64,000 bases of DNA from Buddleja alternifolia (lineage: Eukaryota > Streptophyta > Magnoliopsida > Lamiales > Scrophulariaceae), in contig CM033394.1 of the NCBI GenBank assembly GCA_019426215.1, positions 21,906,195 through 21,970,194 on the forward strand, given 5' to 3'. A program made the translations under genes and the position numbers. Of the stretch, positions 36,501-47,049 are shown one piece after another. The notes beneath the pieces are model-generated. The model was not told where the DNA came from. It made no database searches and saw only the letters and a list, made by a program, of their open reading frames with translations. How positions within the stretch are numbered: position 1 is the stretch's first letter; each line of letters opens with the position of its first letter.

Positions 36501-37333
36501 TTCTTGTTGCGGTCGACTATGTCTCTAAATGGGTCGAAGCTGAGGCTTTACCAACTAATGATGGTCGGATGGTTACTCGATTTTTAAAAAAAAGGATTTT
36601 CACTCGTTTTGGAACTCCTAGAGCAATCGTTAGTGACGGGGGCACCCATTTTTGTAACAAACAATTCGAGCACTTACTGAACAAGTAAGGGGTACGGCAT
36701 AAAATCTCAACCCCATATCATCCTCAAACGAGTGGTCAAGTGGAGGTGTCGAATCGGGAGATTAAACGCATTCTTGAAAAAACGGTTAACGCATCTAGAA
36801 AAGATTGGTCCCTTAAACTAGATGACGCCTTGTGGGCATATAGAACCGCGTTTAAAACTCCGATTGGCATGTCCCCATATCGCCTTGTCTTTGGAAAAGC
36901 ATGTCACTTACCGGTTGAGCTCGAACATCGCGCTTTTTGGGCTATTAAATTTCTAAATTTTGATTCTCAACTCGTAGGTACCAAGCGATTACTCCAATTA
37001 CACGAACTTGAGGAATGGCGCCATCAAGCGTATGAGAACGCCAAGCTTTACAAGGAGCGAACGAAAACATGGCATGATAAGCGTATTATTCCCCGAGAAT
37101 TTCATGAAGGAGACAAGGTTTTACTATACAATTCTCGCCTTCGACTTTTTCCCGGGAAGCTCAAGTCAAAATGGTCGGGACCATTTGTTGTATCTCGTGT
37201 GTATGCTTCTGGTGCCATTGAACTTATAACGAATAATGGACGAACCTTTACGACAAACGCCCAAAGGTTAAAGCATTACATTGGGATTGACGGGTCGAGG
37301 GATAAAGTGACCACTCCCCTCCAGGAGCTTTAG
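33591..37333 (+). pseudogene. pol: Element D pol (gypsy PR-RT-RH-INT), one stop
   Basis: Continuous with gag. The protease has CDSGAS at about 33839-33857. Reverse transcriptase spans about 34600-35300, with [10 protein letters not shown] near 34980 and FMDD near 35170. RNase H spans about 35590-35950, with MCDASD near 35610, TEKELLA and TDHSAL. Integrase has the H-H-C-C zinc region at 36235-36375, then D (GIDFIG, near 36455), D (SDGGTHF, near 36635) and E (GQVEVSNRE, near 36745), ending at 37333 without a chromodomain. The only break is TAA at 36686-36688, where G has a Tyr codon. It lost function recently, but the element also lacks most of its 3' LTR. Confidence 0.92.
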
Positions 37334-38989
37334 CGATTCTTTATCTCAAGTCGAGCTACCGACTCTAAACTAGCGCTTCTTGTGAGGCAACCCAAGTTTG
37401 TAAGTTTGTTTTTCTTTTTGTTTTTGTTTTTGTTTTGTTTAGTTTGTTTCTTTTTATTGTGTTCAAGCATGCACTTTTGGCATGTATGTTTTTCTTATGC
37501 TTGATGGTTTAAAAAGTTGAAGTGTTAGATATGATGCACATTTGGACCCCACCTTTGGAGATTCTTATTTTACTCGATAAGAGGAGAAACTTTGTAAGGA
37601 TGCATTGGAAGCTTAAGGATGTTCTTCAATATCCTTGGTTGTAAGTGTTCTTTTTACCTTTGTGTATGCATGTTGTAACAACATTGGGGACAATGTTGGA
37701 TTTAAGTTTGGGGGTAGAAGAGTATCTATTTTGAATATTGAAAATGCAATCCTAATTTTTAACTTGAATTTGGGGAAAGTTTGTTTGATATCATGTTTAT
37801 ATGCTTCTTTGTTGAGAAAATCAAGCATGAAAAAAATTTTAGTCCTTCCAATTGATGCATTGAAATTGATTGACTTGGAAAAATGGCATGAATTCTTGAA
37901 ATAATCTGAATTTAATGGAATATATATATCTTTGAAATTGCTCGTGGAGACCTTAGACTAGAATTGATTCTTTAGATGATTCACAATGCACTTAAATCGA
38001 AGGTAGAGGAGTTGAGAGGATAACCATCTTAAGACACTTAAGGAATTATTTCCAGAAATATTAACTTAGATTTCTCATAAGGTTATAAGTTGAGTAGTAA
38101 TTTTATATGCTAACAATGAATTGAAAAGGTTGAATTTTGGTATGACCAAAAGTGGTCAGGCTAATACGTACCGGAGGTGAAAAGTTTCATGCCTATATAC
38201 TGTACTATTATGCTAATTTGAGCTATGCTCAAGCCAAAAGAAGTGAGTTGTTTAAAAGATCTAGTTTTATTTCGTGGCCTTTGATACTCGAGTGATTAAA
38301 TCCTTAGGAGTGTCTCTACACTTAATGCCCCAAAACTATCTAGTTTGGGAGTCATTGGTCTAAAACTTGTTACATGGGTGTCATAGAAAGTCTAATGGAA
38401 TAAAACATTGCACATGATCTAGCCTTAATGAAGTTTAATGGAAATTCCATATGAATTGAATGTTGAATTTTTGAGATAATGAAATTTAAATGGCTATGAG
38501 ATTTTCTATAATTCTTGTGCCTTGTGTTTGATCAAAAGTTGATAGATATGGGATTAATGTCCAAAATTTGGTAAAGATGCCTCTCGACTATAATACCCTA
38601 AATTTATTTTTCACTATACCCTAGGGAGTCGTTTCAAGTATTGGTGTCACATGAGCAAAAGTAGTTGATATGTATATATATATTTGTGAACTTTAAAAGG
38701 TTGATTTTATGCCATTCATTCTTGTTGATCATATTGAGATGTGTTGATTCGGTTGGGATTGAAAATTTGCTAGATTTTGTGGGTATATCTTATGCAAACC
38801 CTCACGAGACTATAACTCGTCCTTTGAGGTAACTCAAAGGTTTAAAGGCTTGTTGCACCCGCTAAGTGCAATCGTTTACTCCACGAAAGTGAGTTAGTTA
38901 GTTGTTTTGTTTTCTCCCATTGAATGATGTTGGTCTTGCCTTATAGCTCTTATTGCTCTAGGTCGAGCAATTGATAAGTTTGGGGGTGT
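37334..38989 (+). other. Element D 3' noncoding region with hairpin and two polypurine tracts
   Basis: 1.66 kb without a convincing gene. CATTGGGGACAATG at 37682-37695 can fold into a 5-bp stem and is followed by AAGTTTGGGGGTAG, a polypurine-like tract. The terminal tract AAGTTTGGGGGTGT lies at about 38977-38989, directly before the LTR start at 38990. Element G keeps the hairpin and a paired tract. Unlike G, D has no extra ORF here; the 89-codon ORF at 37635-37904 is not conserved. Confidence 0.7.
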
Positions 38990-39308
38990 TGATAAGAGGT
39001 GTTTTTACGTGTTTTTAAGACCGTAATTCTTATGATTTGGATTCACTTATTGCTTAAATCATGTCACATTTGCATTTAATAGGTGTGTTAAGTGAATACA
39101 GGTAATAAATGAGAATACATGAAGAAAAGGGAAGAAAAACGATGTACAAAACAAGTTCAAGCATGTTTTTCAACACCTAGGCGGTTAATGCATCTCCTAC
39201 CACATTCGAGCGATATTCCGTACATTTTGAGACCGACTTAGACAAAGTTTCCTTATACAAAGTTTTAGATGTATGTCTTAGCTTCAAATGGGAACTTGAA
39301 ACATTCAA
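38990..39308 (+). repeat. Element D 3' LTR, truncated to about 319 bp
   Basis: It matches the first part of the 5' LTR from TGATAAGAGG to about ...AAACATTCAA, then stops matching. After a few bases (gcatgt) the sequence is the end of element E (ATTTCCCCCTTTTTGATGATG). About 1.6 kb of LTR is missing. Confidence 0.88.
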
Positions 39309-42297
39309 GCATGTATTTCCCCCTTTTTGATGATGTCAAGACTTTTAACTCTTAAAACTCTTTTATAGATTTAAGAGTTTTTAAAGAAAAGCCCAAATAA
39401 AGTATAAGTTAGCATTTGACAAGTTAGTAAGGTTAGCTAATGTTACATTAGCCTCAACAAGTTGTTTCAGCGATAAATCATTCATTTATGTAGAAGGATA
39501 AGCATACATGATTTATATTGATAATTGAAAGCGATAAAAAAAAGAGATAAACACATTCATTTTTTCTGTCGCTTTGCTCTTTCTTCACCTTGATAGATCT
39601 CATTTTCTAAGTCCATAAGGAGTTGATCAATATCTATCATGGTGGTATGTTGGAGTTCATCATAGTCACGCCTTCGTTTTTTAGCACTTTTATTTAATTC
39701 CAACAACCTTTCCACCCATTCCCTTGGAGGAATACCAACTTCACGAATTAAGTCGTGATAGATGTCTTGTCTTCTATTATTTGATGGTTTCCAGTTGATT
39801 GGCCTTCTAAGCGGTCCAGCATAAAGATGAAATCCCATACTTTCCAAAAATTCGACGTCCAAGTTCGGAAGCAAATACTTTCCTAGATAATGTCTTGGCT
39901 TTCTCTTTTTAGTTAGTATTTCTTCAAACATTGATCGCTAGTGTTTATTATTTGTTTTAGATATTGCTTTGGACGCTTGATGCTTTTCTTTCTCCTTTTC
40001 CCCCTTCTTGGCATCATCAAGAGAGGTTTTCAAATCAGCGACTTCTCTTCGCAAGAGTCGAACTTCTTCAACTAAGAGAACAATTTGTTGAGCGATGCTC
40101 TGAGCAGCGGCATCGGTCGAAATATGTCTTTCGGCATCAGCCGAAGCGCTCTGAGCTAAGTGACGGTTGAATTCGGATGACAGTTCAGCGACAAGTGGTG
40201 ATATGCTTTTCATGATTGTAACAGTGCTTTTATTTGCAGCGTTTGCAATATCACGACTTTGCGTATGAGACACTATTCGGATATGTCTATCAACAGCCTC
40301 AAAAATCTTGGAGCAAGAACCCTCAATGTTGGTGAGCGAGTTCCGCACTGCCTGTCTGAAATCTCTAGTTTCTGAATCACTCTCAGAATCCGAATCGGAA
40401 GAAGGACGCTCAGGAGATGGAATGAGTCTGTAAGAGCTACAAACTGCATCTTTGCCTTTGGATTTCTCTCTGATAAATGGCTCTTCAGGCTCTTAAGCAA
40501 TTTCAGCGTGCACTTCTTCAATCGCTTGATCCATTGAAGGATCTTCGATCGCTGGGGGCTCGACTACAGGGGCGCTAAAAGAATCTGGCAAAGAAGCCTC
40601 AGAAATTGGAGCGACTTCCTCAGTAGGAGCAGTATCTGGTTGAACAATTTGGATTGGGGGAGAAGGTTCTGCAATAGCAATGACCCAGAGTGGGCCAAGT
40701 GCTTCCAGCACATGCCTTGGACTAATCAGGCTTGATTGCGAAATAAAGAATATAGTGTCTTCGCGCTCTTCTATACAAAGTGCAAGTTGCACACCTTCCA
40801 GCAATCCTATTCCTGAAGTATAACACTTGAAAAAGTCCAGAATAAGAGGCATTAGCGCTTGAACTGCTGTTTGATCCAGTGGACTAATTAGCGAAATCAT
40901 CTTGGCCACTTGAATGTTCTGTTGACTGAAGAGCACAGGGTGTAGATTGTATCCTCTGAAATTGCTTAACCCTGAGTAATGATTAAAAGAGATGTCCAGC
41001 GCTTGGGCATTTTCTATCACTGCTCTCATTTCTCTGTGGAAGACAGCAAACTCAACATGCTCATTTCAAACATCAACACGAATTTGACTTTGACCGGGAA
41101 GAAGCGGTTGTTTGCTGGATGAGGCTTCTTCGTTGAGGTCAGGAAAGACACGTTGAACAAACGCTTGACGAGGATGCAAGATGTAGCGTCCGCCTTGGCT
41201 GAATAAGGCTAGCTGCTGGCGAATGTAGGTTTCTATTAGTTGCATGTAGCGTGGTAAGTCGCTGACATTGCCTGCAAAGTGCTGACGCTGTTGAAGCAAA
41301 AAGGTCGCGAATCCTCGGCGTCTGTTTGCAATTCCAAATTCAAACAAAAATGGATATCTTATGAGTTCGTCAAGGGAGTAGAAATGAAGAACGAACTCTT
41401 CAGCCCATCTGGCTGTACTTATCATCCATCTTTTTCCAAGCTTATCAGCTTTCGTTTGATCTTTTCTAGCGGCTAGGAATTTCTCGAAGCGCTCGATCTC
41501 TTCGTCATAATCCTCTGTCCATAATCTGGCAAGCTATTCTTGGGCTTCATCTTCTATCCACGAATACACTGGATTGGGACGCTCAGCCACAAGCGGTCCT
41601 TTGCCTTTCCATAACTTGAGTGGAGTAGGAGAGAGAGCATTCTGAGGAGAGTTGACTACTGAAGGTAGAGCCGAATATCCTATTTTGTTTAGATCTTCCT
41701 CATCAGGATTTTTGTTCCAATCGCCCATGTGGGGATTCTTGAAGATAATTTTGCTGGCTCGAAGATGATAGAAAGACTCGTCTGAGCGACCGGTGAAATT
41801 AAACCATGTTTGGTCAAAATCTGCTCTATTGAACACTGGTCGACGAATATACTCAAAGCGAGATTGGAGTCGCTCCAAGTTGTAGAGTCCTAAATCGGTA
41901 AGATGCTCAAAGAATTCAAACTTTTGGGTGTTGGAAAGATCAGGCCGATGGAGAGTTGTTTGAAAAGTGATTTCTAGATTTGCAAGCGTCTGGGTGTCTC
42001 GTTCTCTAGCGGCATAATAAAATTCAAGATCAGGAGTATATCCACGAGGAAAGAAATCGATGACACGAGGAGGAGGTCCTGTTGAAGTAGGTACAAGGGC
42101 CATCGCTTCTGTTAGGATGGGGCCCACTTCTATCGACCTCTCAGCATGTAAAGTCGCTTCACTAGTTGAAGATGTTTCAGCGTCCGGAAGGGCTTGAGAT
42201 GCTTCTTTTGCAATATCCACAACAGTTTCCATATCCACATCTACTTCAACTGGAATCTCGGAGAGTGGAGGAGCATCAGCGGTTGGTGCATCTTGAG

Positions 42298-42377
42298 CTG
42301 ATACATGCAAGCGGTTGAGAAGAGCAAGCAAAATTTCTACCAAGTAGAAATTACAAGGAAAAGACTAAAACGCTTAC
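42298..42377 (-). other. Candidate 80-bp intron 2 in element E 3' ORF
   Basis: Minus-strand borders are CCTCAGG|GTAAGCG and GCATGTATCAG|CTCAAG. It is phase 1: the joined codon is GCT, continuing Q-D-A-P in frame. Unspliced reading stops shortly after the donor. It is collinear with intron 2 of B. Confidence 0.78.
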
Positions 42378-42563
42378 CCTGAGGAATATCATCGACTGAC
42401 TTTGTCGCTTGATCTGTTTCTATATTAGGGACAGGTTCCTCAGGCTTCGGAACTTCTTCTTTTGGTTCTAAATCGAGAAAAGAAGTTATTGGATCAGCAC
42501 GAATGGGAATACGTAATTCTTCAAGAGTGTTGAGAACATATTCAAAACTCATTTCACATTGTG

Positions 42564-42644
42564 CTGAAAGAGATTTTATCCTAGCGTTAGAGACTTAGAA
42601 ACTAACGAGGAAAGGACAGACTAATTTGCTTAGCAAATACTTAC
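42564..42644 (-). other. Candidate 81-bp intron 1 in element E 3' ORF
   Basis: Minus-strand borders are CTCAGG|GTAAGTATT and CTCTTTCAG|CACAATG. It is phase 1: splicing joins G with CA to give GCA, then Q-C-E-M-S-F-E-Y in frame with the next ORF. Unspliced, the frame ends in a stop inside this segment. A putative branch-like CTAAC-type word (TCTAACG) lies upstream of the acceptor. Confidence 0.75.
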
Positions 42645-43913
42645 CCTGAGCACTAGAAAGCCTCTCAGATTGAGTAGCGGCTTGAGGATCTGAGCTAATT
42701 TCAGGAACAACGTCAGAGGGTGGAACGCTCGCTGACTCTCCAAGCGCTGGATTTGCTGAAACGCTTGTAGACGCGGCTGGAGTAGAGAGAGGAGAACGCC
42801 TTCGGGCAAGCGGTACTTCTTCTACTACTGCTTCCTCTTCTTTTGGAACTGAGAAAATAAACGCTGGAGGAGGAGAGGGTGATTTTGGAGAAGGAGAAGG
42901 AGAAGGAGATTTTTGTTTCTTCTTGGGCTCCGGCTTCTGCTTCTTCTTTGCGGGCTCCGGTTTTTTTTTTGGCTGACTTGGCTGGCTCAGCGACTTTGAG
43001 AGCGATTTTTCTTTTTGGTCGCTTAACCACCACTTCTTCTTCAGACGAGGACGACGATGAAGAGGAAGACGCTTTCTCTTCATCATCGCTGCGAAAAACT
43101 CCTTCGGCTTGAAGTCGCTCACGCTCTTCTTTGGGAACCGCTGCACCACCTCGCTTTCTTGGTTTGAGCAGCTCGCTAATTATCTTCTTTTCATAAAACT
43201 TCGGCGCTGGGATCATCTTTCCAGCGGAATTGGTGTAACCGCTAGCGCTAAGAATTCGACTTAAAACAATCCCATAAGGCTTGGGATTAACGGACTTGGC
43301 CATCGCTGCTTTGAAGCGATTAAAAACATAGAGAGACCAATTAATCTTCAATTTGGTCAGAATGGCCACCATCATCTTGTATTAAAAGGTTTGTAACCTT
43401 GTCGAAGCTTCCCTTTCTGCATTCGATCATTTTGGCGCATATGTCCACAAAAATGACATATTCACCCTTCATGTCGTTCTTCTTGAAATTGGGTTCATAG
43501 GTAGCTTCAACTTCATCTTTCTTGATCAATGCCCAAACCTTGGTAGCATCTCCAAGAGTAACAGTTTCAACTTCAACACCATCGTTTGGTAAGTTCAGTA
43601 AAGATGAAATCAGAGAGGGAGTGAGAATGAAGGTCTCACGGGCAAAAGGAAAGACGCAGGAAATGGAGTTTCTGTCGTCGGAGATTTTTGCATTCTTGAA
43701 GAAGAATAGGGTCTCTTCCTCAAAGAAGTTGAAAATAGTAATTAACATATCATATAAACCAGACTCCTGGACGAGTGGAAGAACAGTCCTAAGAGGGAAA
43801 TTCTGGTTATTGAATAGATAGTCCCAGTTAACAAGAAAACCAGCATTAATAGTGACTGGTTTATCTGGTTTGGAAGATTTTCCGGCAGCAGATTTTGAAG
43901 ACTTCGATGCCAT

Positions 43914-44769
43914 TAGAAAAAACTTCGGTTGAGGAGAGAAAAAGATGTTATTTTTGCCTTTAGAGAGAACTTTTACAGTAGAGGAATTTGGAAGTGATAA
44001 AGTTTTACTGTAAAGGTTTTGAAGGGTTTAAATAGGAGGCAAAAGTAACTCCTCAACTGGTAGATGAATGACACGTGTGCAGAAGTTAATGATAAAAGGA
44101 GATCTGAGTCGTTTACACATAACTTCGGATGTCAAAAAGTGTGGTAAAATAGGTTAACTGCTGTGAAATATAAAGTTTTTCGGATCCGCAGTTACTTTTT
44201 GAAAACGTTTGAATTTTAAATTTTCATCGTGAAATGCACGCGCCTGATAGTACATTGACACGTACTCACACATGTGCAGTTACTGAACCGCCTAGTTTTT
44301 AGATAGAAATCATTAGCCGTCAATTTGATTTGATAAGCACGTGTGAGCAGTTGTCAAATCTAATCTTTTGGACTTATCCACACGTTACTTTCAGCGATGA
44401 AAACTGTGCATGATTTTTAGAGAAATTCACTAAGCGTTAAAGTGGGAATCTTTTAACGCTAAAGTCTTTTTGAGAACAGAATTTAATTTCTTAAATTTTG
44501 GGATAAAATCAATCGCTTGGATTAATAAAAGACATTTTCATTCATTAGAGATTGACTTTGTCATGCATAAAGATAAGCGCTAGTGATCACTGCATAAAAT
44601 TTTAAAAGTCATTTTTGATCACAGTCGCTTTATATATTGACATAAGTACAATTTTAAAGTTCCCCCTAAAATTGATGACTTATTTCAGATTTTTGATAAA
44701 CGCTTTAGACATAAACATAAGGTGGATTCCCCCTAAATTATATGCCTATAAATATGATGCTTTTATGAT
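43914..44769 (-). promoter_or_regulatory. Element E pol-to-3'ORF spacer: candidate promoter and PPT-like motifs
   Basis: On the coding strand, TATTTAAA lies at 44034-44027 and CACGTG at 44077-44072, giving the same spacing as in B and F, with the ATG about 114 bp downstream of the TATA-like motif. PPT-like AGGGGGAA motifs lie at about 44734-44727 and 44667-44660, close to the pol stop. No other gene is visible. Confidence 0.5.
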
Positions 44770-45437
44770 TTAAGCGTTTAAATCAATCATACCTAATTCA
44801 ATTCTCAAAGTGAGAAAGCGTTGTTCATTGAGTGCTTTGGTGAAGATATCTGCCAATTGTTTGTCAGTTCCAATGAAGTGCATGGAGATATCTTTCTTTT
44901 GAACATGATCACGCAAGAAATGGTATCGAATGTCAATGTGTTTGTTTCTAGAGTGAAGGGCAGGATTTTGGGTCATAGCTAAAGCGCTTTGGTTATCACA
45001 ATGGATTGGGGTAGGACCTAGGATTGTTCCATAATCTCTAAGTTGTTGCCTCATCCAAAGGATTTGTGCACAACAGCTCCTAGTGGCTACGTATTCTGCC
45101 TCAGCGGTAGAAGTAGCTTTGGATTGTTGTTTCTTACTATGCCATGAAATTAATCTATCACCTAGAAATTGACATGTACCACTAGTATTTTTTCTATCTA
45201 TTTTGCATCCTGCAAAATCTGCGTCTGAATAACCAATTAGTTCAAAAGGAGAGTCCCGTGGATACCATAAGCCCACATTTTGTGTGCCTTTTAGGTATTT
45301 AAGGATTCTCTTGGTAGCATTTAAGTGTGATTCTCTAGGATCAACTTGAAAGCGTGCACACATGCATACCAAAAACATAATATCCGGTCTACTAGCAGTT
45401 AGATAAAGAAGTGATCCAATGATACCTCTATAGTTAG
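44770..45437 (-). pseudogene. pol: Element E pol 3' end (RT end and RNase H)
   Basis: On the minus strand it begins inside [20 protein letters not shown], immediately left of the element F LTR. It keeps the copia RNase H motifs ([10 protein letters not shown] near 45210, STAEAEYVA near 45110, [10 protein letters not shown] near 44990) and the normal end LGMIDLNA at 44770. It is open over this stretch, but the upstream part of pol is missing from the window because F is inserted here. Confidence 0.9.
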
Positions 45438-46935
45438 TGTTAGGAAATTTCATGTTAGATGTTTTGATGATGACAAGATAGGATTCATTGTTAGACCCCA
45501 AATAAAATGTAAGTTTATGTTTTCTTTAGATCATTGTTTAAGCGTTTGAAAGTTTGTAATTCTGTTTAGGCTTGTAATTTTTATCTTTGTAGATTTTAGA
45601 ATAAGTCTTAGTAACTGAATCGCTAGTAGAATTCTAGGTGAGTCTATTAGAGAACAAGTTGAAGACCAGCGTCTGAAGTCGACCAGAGATGAAGATTTGT
45701 CCCTTAGCGTCCGTTAAACGCTAAAAGAACCCAGTTCAGGATATATGGATCAAGCGCTCAATTTGTCTCAAGCGATGGATGAAAGATTCACCTGAAATAA
45801 ATCCGCAAGTCATGAAGGACTTAAATGCAATCATTCAACGGACATTTATTTCCAACGGGAAATAAATTCAAATGCATTAAATGCCTGATAAGAGCATTAA
45901 ATGTGATAAGCTACTATGACTTGTGGACAAGCCACCTTTTGACCAGACTGTCAGAAATTTCAGAGTTTTAGCTGCTCCCGTCCAATTGGATTCAGCGAAT
46001 TTTCAGGAATGTTAGACTTTAGGTATGATCACGCGCCACGTGAAAGGCACGCTTCTACATATGTCCAACGGACAGATCCCAAGAAATTGCCTATAAATAC
46101 CTTGCTCCAGAAAACCCTATAATAACAACAAGAATATACGAGAAAATTATTACCAAAAATCTTACGTACATTCTTTCTGAAAAAGCTTAGAAACCCTATA
46201 GCCAAAACCTTTCAACCTTTTTATATACATTCCAGACAGTCACAAATATCTCAAACATCTTCCAAAGAAGAAATTCAAATTCCAACTAAGATATTCCAAG
46301 TTGTTTGATCTTCTCTAAAAACAAACAAACCCTAGTGACAAACCTCAACCTTTCATCTGAGTGAGAAAAGTTGTTGAAAACCTTTCAGGCAGTATTTCTG
46401 AGTGAGAGAAGCTTAAAGAAGATGATCTTCATTAGTGCTGAAGTCTGTGTGATCAAGGAGCCCAAGATCATTTTCATCCATTACTATTTTGTAGAAGTTT
46501 CTGTGTGATTCTTTGATAATCATCATAGTAAATTCCTCCAAGTGAAAAAGAAGAAGAAGGACGTAGCTGGGATTACATCACCTAGTGAACCTTACAAATT
46601 ATTGTGTCATTTCTATTTTATTGTCTTATATTCATTTCTCATTCTTCTGAAAAAGGCAAATAAAATTGCAAAGCGATTAAATTATCTAAAAGAACGCTAA
46701 AAATCATTTCCGCTGTGCTAACCCTGATTAAGCGATCTAAGCGTTGCCCTACTTTGGTAAACTGCTGAAATCACTAAGTCTAAGTTAACTACTCTGAAGC
46801 GTCTGACCCAAGCGCTCAGTCTTCCAAGCGTTCAAATTTCTTAAGTTATACGAAAATTTTGTGAAGTCGAAAAAGACTTCAGGGTCTATTCAACCCCCCC
46901 TTCTAGACCCTTTCGTATGCCACTTGGGACCACCA
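45438..46935 (+). repeat. Element F 5' LTR (1498 bp)
   Basis: It begins TGTTAGGAAATTTC and ends GGGACCACCA. The TATA box TATAAATA lies at 46092-46099 and the hairpin GAAGTC-GAAAAA-GACTTC at 46863-46880. The end differs from the AACA of A and C by a small change. Confidence 0.94.
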
Positions 46936-46937
46936 AG

Positions 46938-46949
46938 TGGTATCAGAGC
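46938..46949 (+). other. Element F primer-binding site (initiator tRNA-Met)
   Basis: TGGTATCAGAGC lies two bases after the LTR end, an exact match to the common plant copia primer site. Confidence 0.92.
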
Positions 46950-47049
46950 GGTTGAATTAGAAACCTAAGCGTTTCTGAGCATAACTGCTTGTTCAGATCC
47001 ATTTTTTTAACCTAATCGCTTTAATCTTTCTCTGCAAAAATATCTCATT

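Larger units (their letters stand above)
29894..39308 (+). mobile_element. Element D: Athila-type Ty3/gypsy LTR retrotransposon, 3' LTR truncated
   Basis: It has a 5' LTR (TGATAAGAGG...), a TGGCGCCG-type primer-binding site, a gag-pol frame with gypsy order (protease, RT, RNase H, integrase), a noncoding 3' region, a polypurine tract and the first roughly 319 bp of the 3' LTR. The right end is a junction with element E. The reverse transcriptase phrases [20 protein letters not shown] and FMDDFSVFG are typical of the Athila clade. The two LTR copies differ at about five sites and one indel over the shared stretch, so it is fairly young. Confidence 0.93.
39557..43913 (-). pseudogene. Element E extra 3' ORF with two introns, broken
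   Basis: It starts at the ATG at 43913 (MASKSSKSAAGKSS). The N-terminal domain matches those of B and F (NAGFLVNWDYLFNNQNF ... NPKPYGIVL), followed by a Ser/Lys/Pro-rich disordered segment. Intron 1, a short exon, intron 2, then a conserved region with Pro/acidic stretches and a heptad-rich helix (about 40350-39950) precede the basic C-terminal part ending at 39557. Lesions: a one-base shift near 43380, a homopolymer indel near 42960, a stop near 41065, TAA near 40493 and a stop at about 39938. It belongs to the B/E/F subfamily. The product is of unknown function; no signal peptide or membrane span is evident. Confidence 0.75.
39309..45437 (-). mobile_element. Element E: Sirevirus-type copia, 3' portion
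   Basis: Minus-strand element with the end of pol (45437-44770), a spacer, the extra 3' ORF (43913-39557) and a 3' untranslated end with the polypurine tract near 39315-39328, but no 3' LTR: the tract abuts the broken LTR of D. The right side is cut by the LTR of element F at 45438, inside the reverse transcriptase/RNase H coding region. Flanking bases gttag (45433-45437) are one candidate target-duplication copy. Confidence 0.9.

Noticed and set aside
37635..37904. 89-codon ORF in the element D 3' region
   Set aside because: Not conserved in G; it overlaps the hairpin and polypurine tract, so chance is more likely.
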